Part shown: piece by piece, positions 61,966 to 64,000 of the stretch
How positions within the stretch are numbered: position 1 is the first letter of the stretch
Layout: the number at the start of each line of letters is the position of its first letter
Assembly: GCA_964036275.1 (NCBI GenBank)
Contig: OZ038433.1
Coordinates: 42,193,336-42,257,335, forward strand
Direction of reading: 5' to 3'
DNA length: 64,000 nt
Source of the DNA: Litoditis marina
Lineage: Eukaryota > Nematoda > Chromadorea > Rhabditida > Rhabditidae
Program-made: the position numbers and the translations under genes
Notes under the pieces: model-generated
Seen by the model: the letters and a program-made list of their open reading frames with translations, nothing else
Database searches by the model: none
Told to the model about the DNA's origin: nothing

Positions 61966-62907
61966 TTAGGGAGGTCGAACTTCAAAAAAAATATACAGCC
62001 TTTCTGTTGGTTCCATGAGTGTTTTACGGTTTCATGTTGTACAGGAAAAATAGAACGGGTCAATATAATTGAGTCATCTCATCAGAATCGAGCAAAAATG
62101 TAGGGAATTTGGTCAATTTTCAAACAGCTGTAACTTTGTTCTTTTTGAAGCTACAAACTTCTAGTTATGAAATTCGGATTCCCCGTGATCTTGTGCGTAG
62201 TGTGGTGTCCTCAGAATCAAAGTAGACAAATGTAGCGGTAATTTACACAAGTTAGAATGAGGACGAAAATCAGCTGACTTTCGAACTGTACATTGTCCTT
62301 AAACACAACTTGATGTAGGTTACGTCCAGGCCTACTGCCTACTTACATTACTCCCAAAAACATAGCTGGTAGCGAGGTCTGAAGACAATAACTCGACAAA
62401 AGTGTGTCACGCTTTAGAGTTTACTATAGTTATGTATTAGGGAGGTCGAACTTCAAAAAAAATATACAGCCTTTCTGTTGGTTCCATGAGTGTTTTACGG
62501 TTTCATGTTGTACAGGAAAAATAGAACGGGTCAATATAATTGAGTCATCTCATCAGAATCGAGCAAAAATGTAGGGAATTTGGTCAATTTTCAAACAGCT
62601 GTAACTTTGTTCTTTTTGAAGCTACAAACTTCTAGTTATGAAATTCGGATTCCCCGTGATCTTGTGCGTAGTGTGGTGTCCTCAGAATCAAAGTAGACAA
62701 ATGTAGCGGTAATTTACACAAGTTAGAATGAGGACGAAAATCAGCTGACTTTCGAACTGTACATTGTCCTTAAACACAACTTGATGTAGGTTACGTCCAG
62801 GCCTACTGCCTACTTACATTACTCCCAAAAACATAGCTGGTAGCGAGGTCTGAAGACAATAACTCGACAAAAGTGTGTCACGCTTTAGAGTTTACTATAG
62901 TTATGTA
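61966..62907. repeat. 471-bp satellite, 2 whole units (type B)
   Basis: Starts at 61966 and 62437, exactly 471 bp apart; same type as the 47284 block. Flanked by E18 and E19 at the same A^T junction. Confidence 0.95.
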
Positions 62908-64000
62908 CTAGCCGGTCGCGCGGCTCCCGCCGCGCGCCCCGCTAGCTGGGGGTGCCCCCCAGACCCCCCTCGTTTGGTTATGATGAATATGTGTAATTAA
63001 TGTCATTCCATCGACGAATTCTCAAAGACAAATATCAGTTTTTCAATATTATATTTTTAGTCATATCTAATCAATAAATCAATATTATCGATTTTGTCCA
63101 ATTATAAACTTTGTTCATTATTCACATGACGTTCAACTATTAAGGTTTCATTATCACAGCTCTAACGGTCTTTTCAGTACAGGTACCATGAATTTGGGTT
63201 TTTATCATAAAATTGATCATAAAATACGATAACCGTGAATAAAACTTATGAAACTTGGCAGTCTTGGTTCACAGTCTGTAACATATTAACTGACCGAGTT
63301 TGAGACGAATTGAACTATTTTGAAATTCCATCCTGTCATTTTGACGATTTCATAACTAATCGATAAATCGATATTATCGATTTTTGCAAATATAAGTTTT
63401 GTAAGCTACAAAAGTTATGTAAATTCTGTAAGCCGATTGACTCCAAAATACTTATTAGGTCGGCTACAAAAGTTGGAAATTTTCATGTTTTCACTTCGAC
63501 AGGGTCTAAAAAAGTCGTTAGGGCCTAAATCAAAAATCGCCTCGATGAAAACTTTTTATTTGTTTAGTAGTACCTCTGACTCAAATATGGTATCCATCGC
63601 GCAAGTTTGAAAATTTCTCAACCGACATTTCCATTTTTGACACCTCCCATAACTAATCGATAAATCGATATTATCGATTTTTTCCAATTGAAACTCATAT
63701 TAATTTCTTGTGTTGTGTTCACCAGTCAAGTTTCATGACAATTGGTTCAGTCATCGTTGAATGGTGAACAACGTAAATTTCTGAGGGTCACCTAAAAACC
63801 GTCATAAAAAATCAATAAATCAATATCAGAATTTTTTAGAAAAGTGCATTTCTTGGAATTAAAAGAGGTATACATGGTAACAGTTTCAGACAGATCGGAG
63901 CCAAAAATACCCCTGCTGAACCCCCTATAACCGAAATTTCGCTAAAGTCAACTTCGCCGTAGATCAAGTTATCGATTTTTTGTTGTCATCAACTTTGTTT
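62908..64000 (-). mobile_element. Helitron-like element E19, runs off window
   Basis: CGCGCGG-type hairpin, loop CTCCCG, starting CTAGCC; head gamma. Matches E10 by eye over its whole visible length. The 5' end lies beyond 64000. Confidence 0.73.

Overview
The window is nuclear DNA of a nematode, probably a rhabditid. The identification rests on nine tandem copies of a unit that carries a 5S rRNA gene and a spliced-leader RNA gene on the same strand. The 22-nt leader exon reads as SL1 and is followed by a GT donor, an Sm-like site and a 3' stem-loop. The DNA is AT-rich and mostly repetitive. Very little of it looks protein-coding, and most ORFs longer than 60 codons are chance frames inside repeats.

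Layout. (1) 1-8.6 kb: a near-perfect palindrome of at least 8.3 kb with a 21-nt spacer at 4136-4156. Its arms contain ~912-bp tandem units near the centre and ~167-bp tandem units at the outside. The left arm runs off the window. (2) 8.6-14.8 kb: low-copy DNA with two foldback MITEs that share GTCACGGCC termini, a spliced partial gene on + (9247-9634), a C2H2 zinc-finger gene on - (12451-12872), weaker exon candidates near 10-11 kb, and a G-rich tract next to the array. (3) 14,794-27,699: the 5S/SL1 array, nine full units of 1357-1366 bp plus a truncated tenth. Each unit also has a tRNA-like pol III-type segment ending in T5, and up to seven CACGTG E-boxes. (4) 27,700-64,000: a dense array of repeat cassettes.

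The main discovery is region 4. Read on the minus strand, nearly every cassette starts TCACC and ends in a GC-rich hairpin followed within a few bases by CTAG, next to a T. These are the hallmarks of Helitron rolling-circle transposons (5' TC, 3' hairpin plus CTRR, insertion between A and T). About 20 non-autonomous copies lie head-to-tail, all in one orientation, with exact CTAG|TC junctions. Where they are interrupted, the interruption is a 471-bp satellite in exactly 4, 3 or 2 whole units, with A on one side and T on the other, as expected for insertion at an A^T site. The leftmost copy cuts the tenth 5S/SL1 unit. Element lengths step by about 290-300 bp (roughly 1050, 1340, 1630, 1930) because an internal AT-rich repeat varies in number. 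The terminal hairpin shows paired base changes between copies. No RepHel-type transposase is visible, so mobility would have to be supplied in trans.

In functional terms, the window is an RNA-gene array (translation and trans-splicing) flanked on one side by a giant palindrome and a small gene-bearing strip, and on the other by a rolling-circle transposon array that has invaded it. All similarity statements are by eye; no alignment or database search was run.
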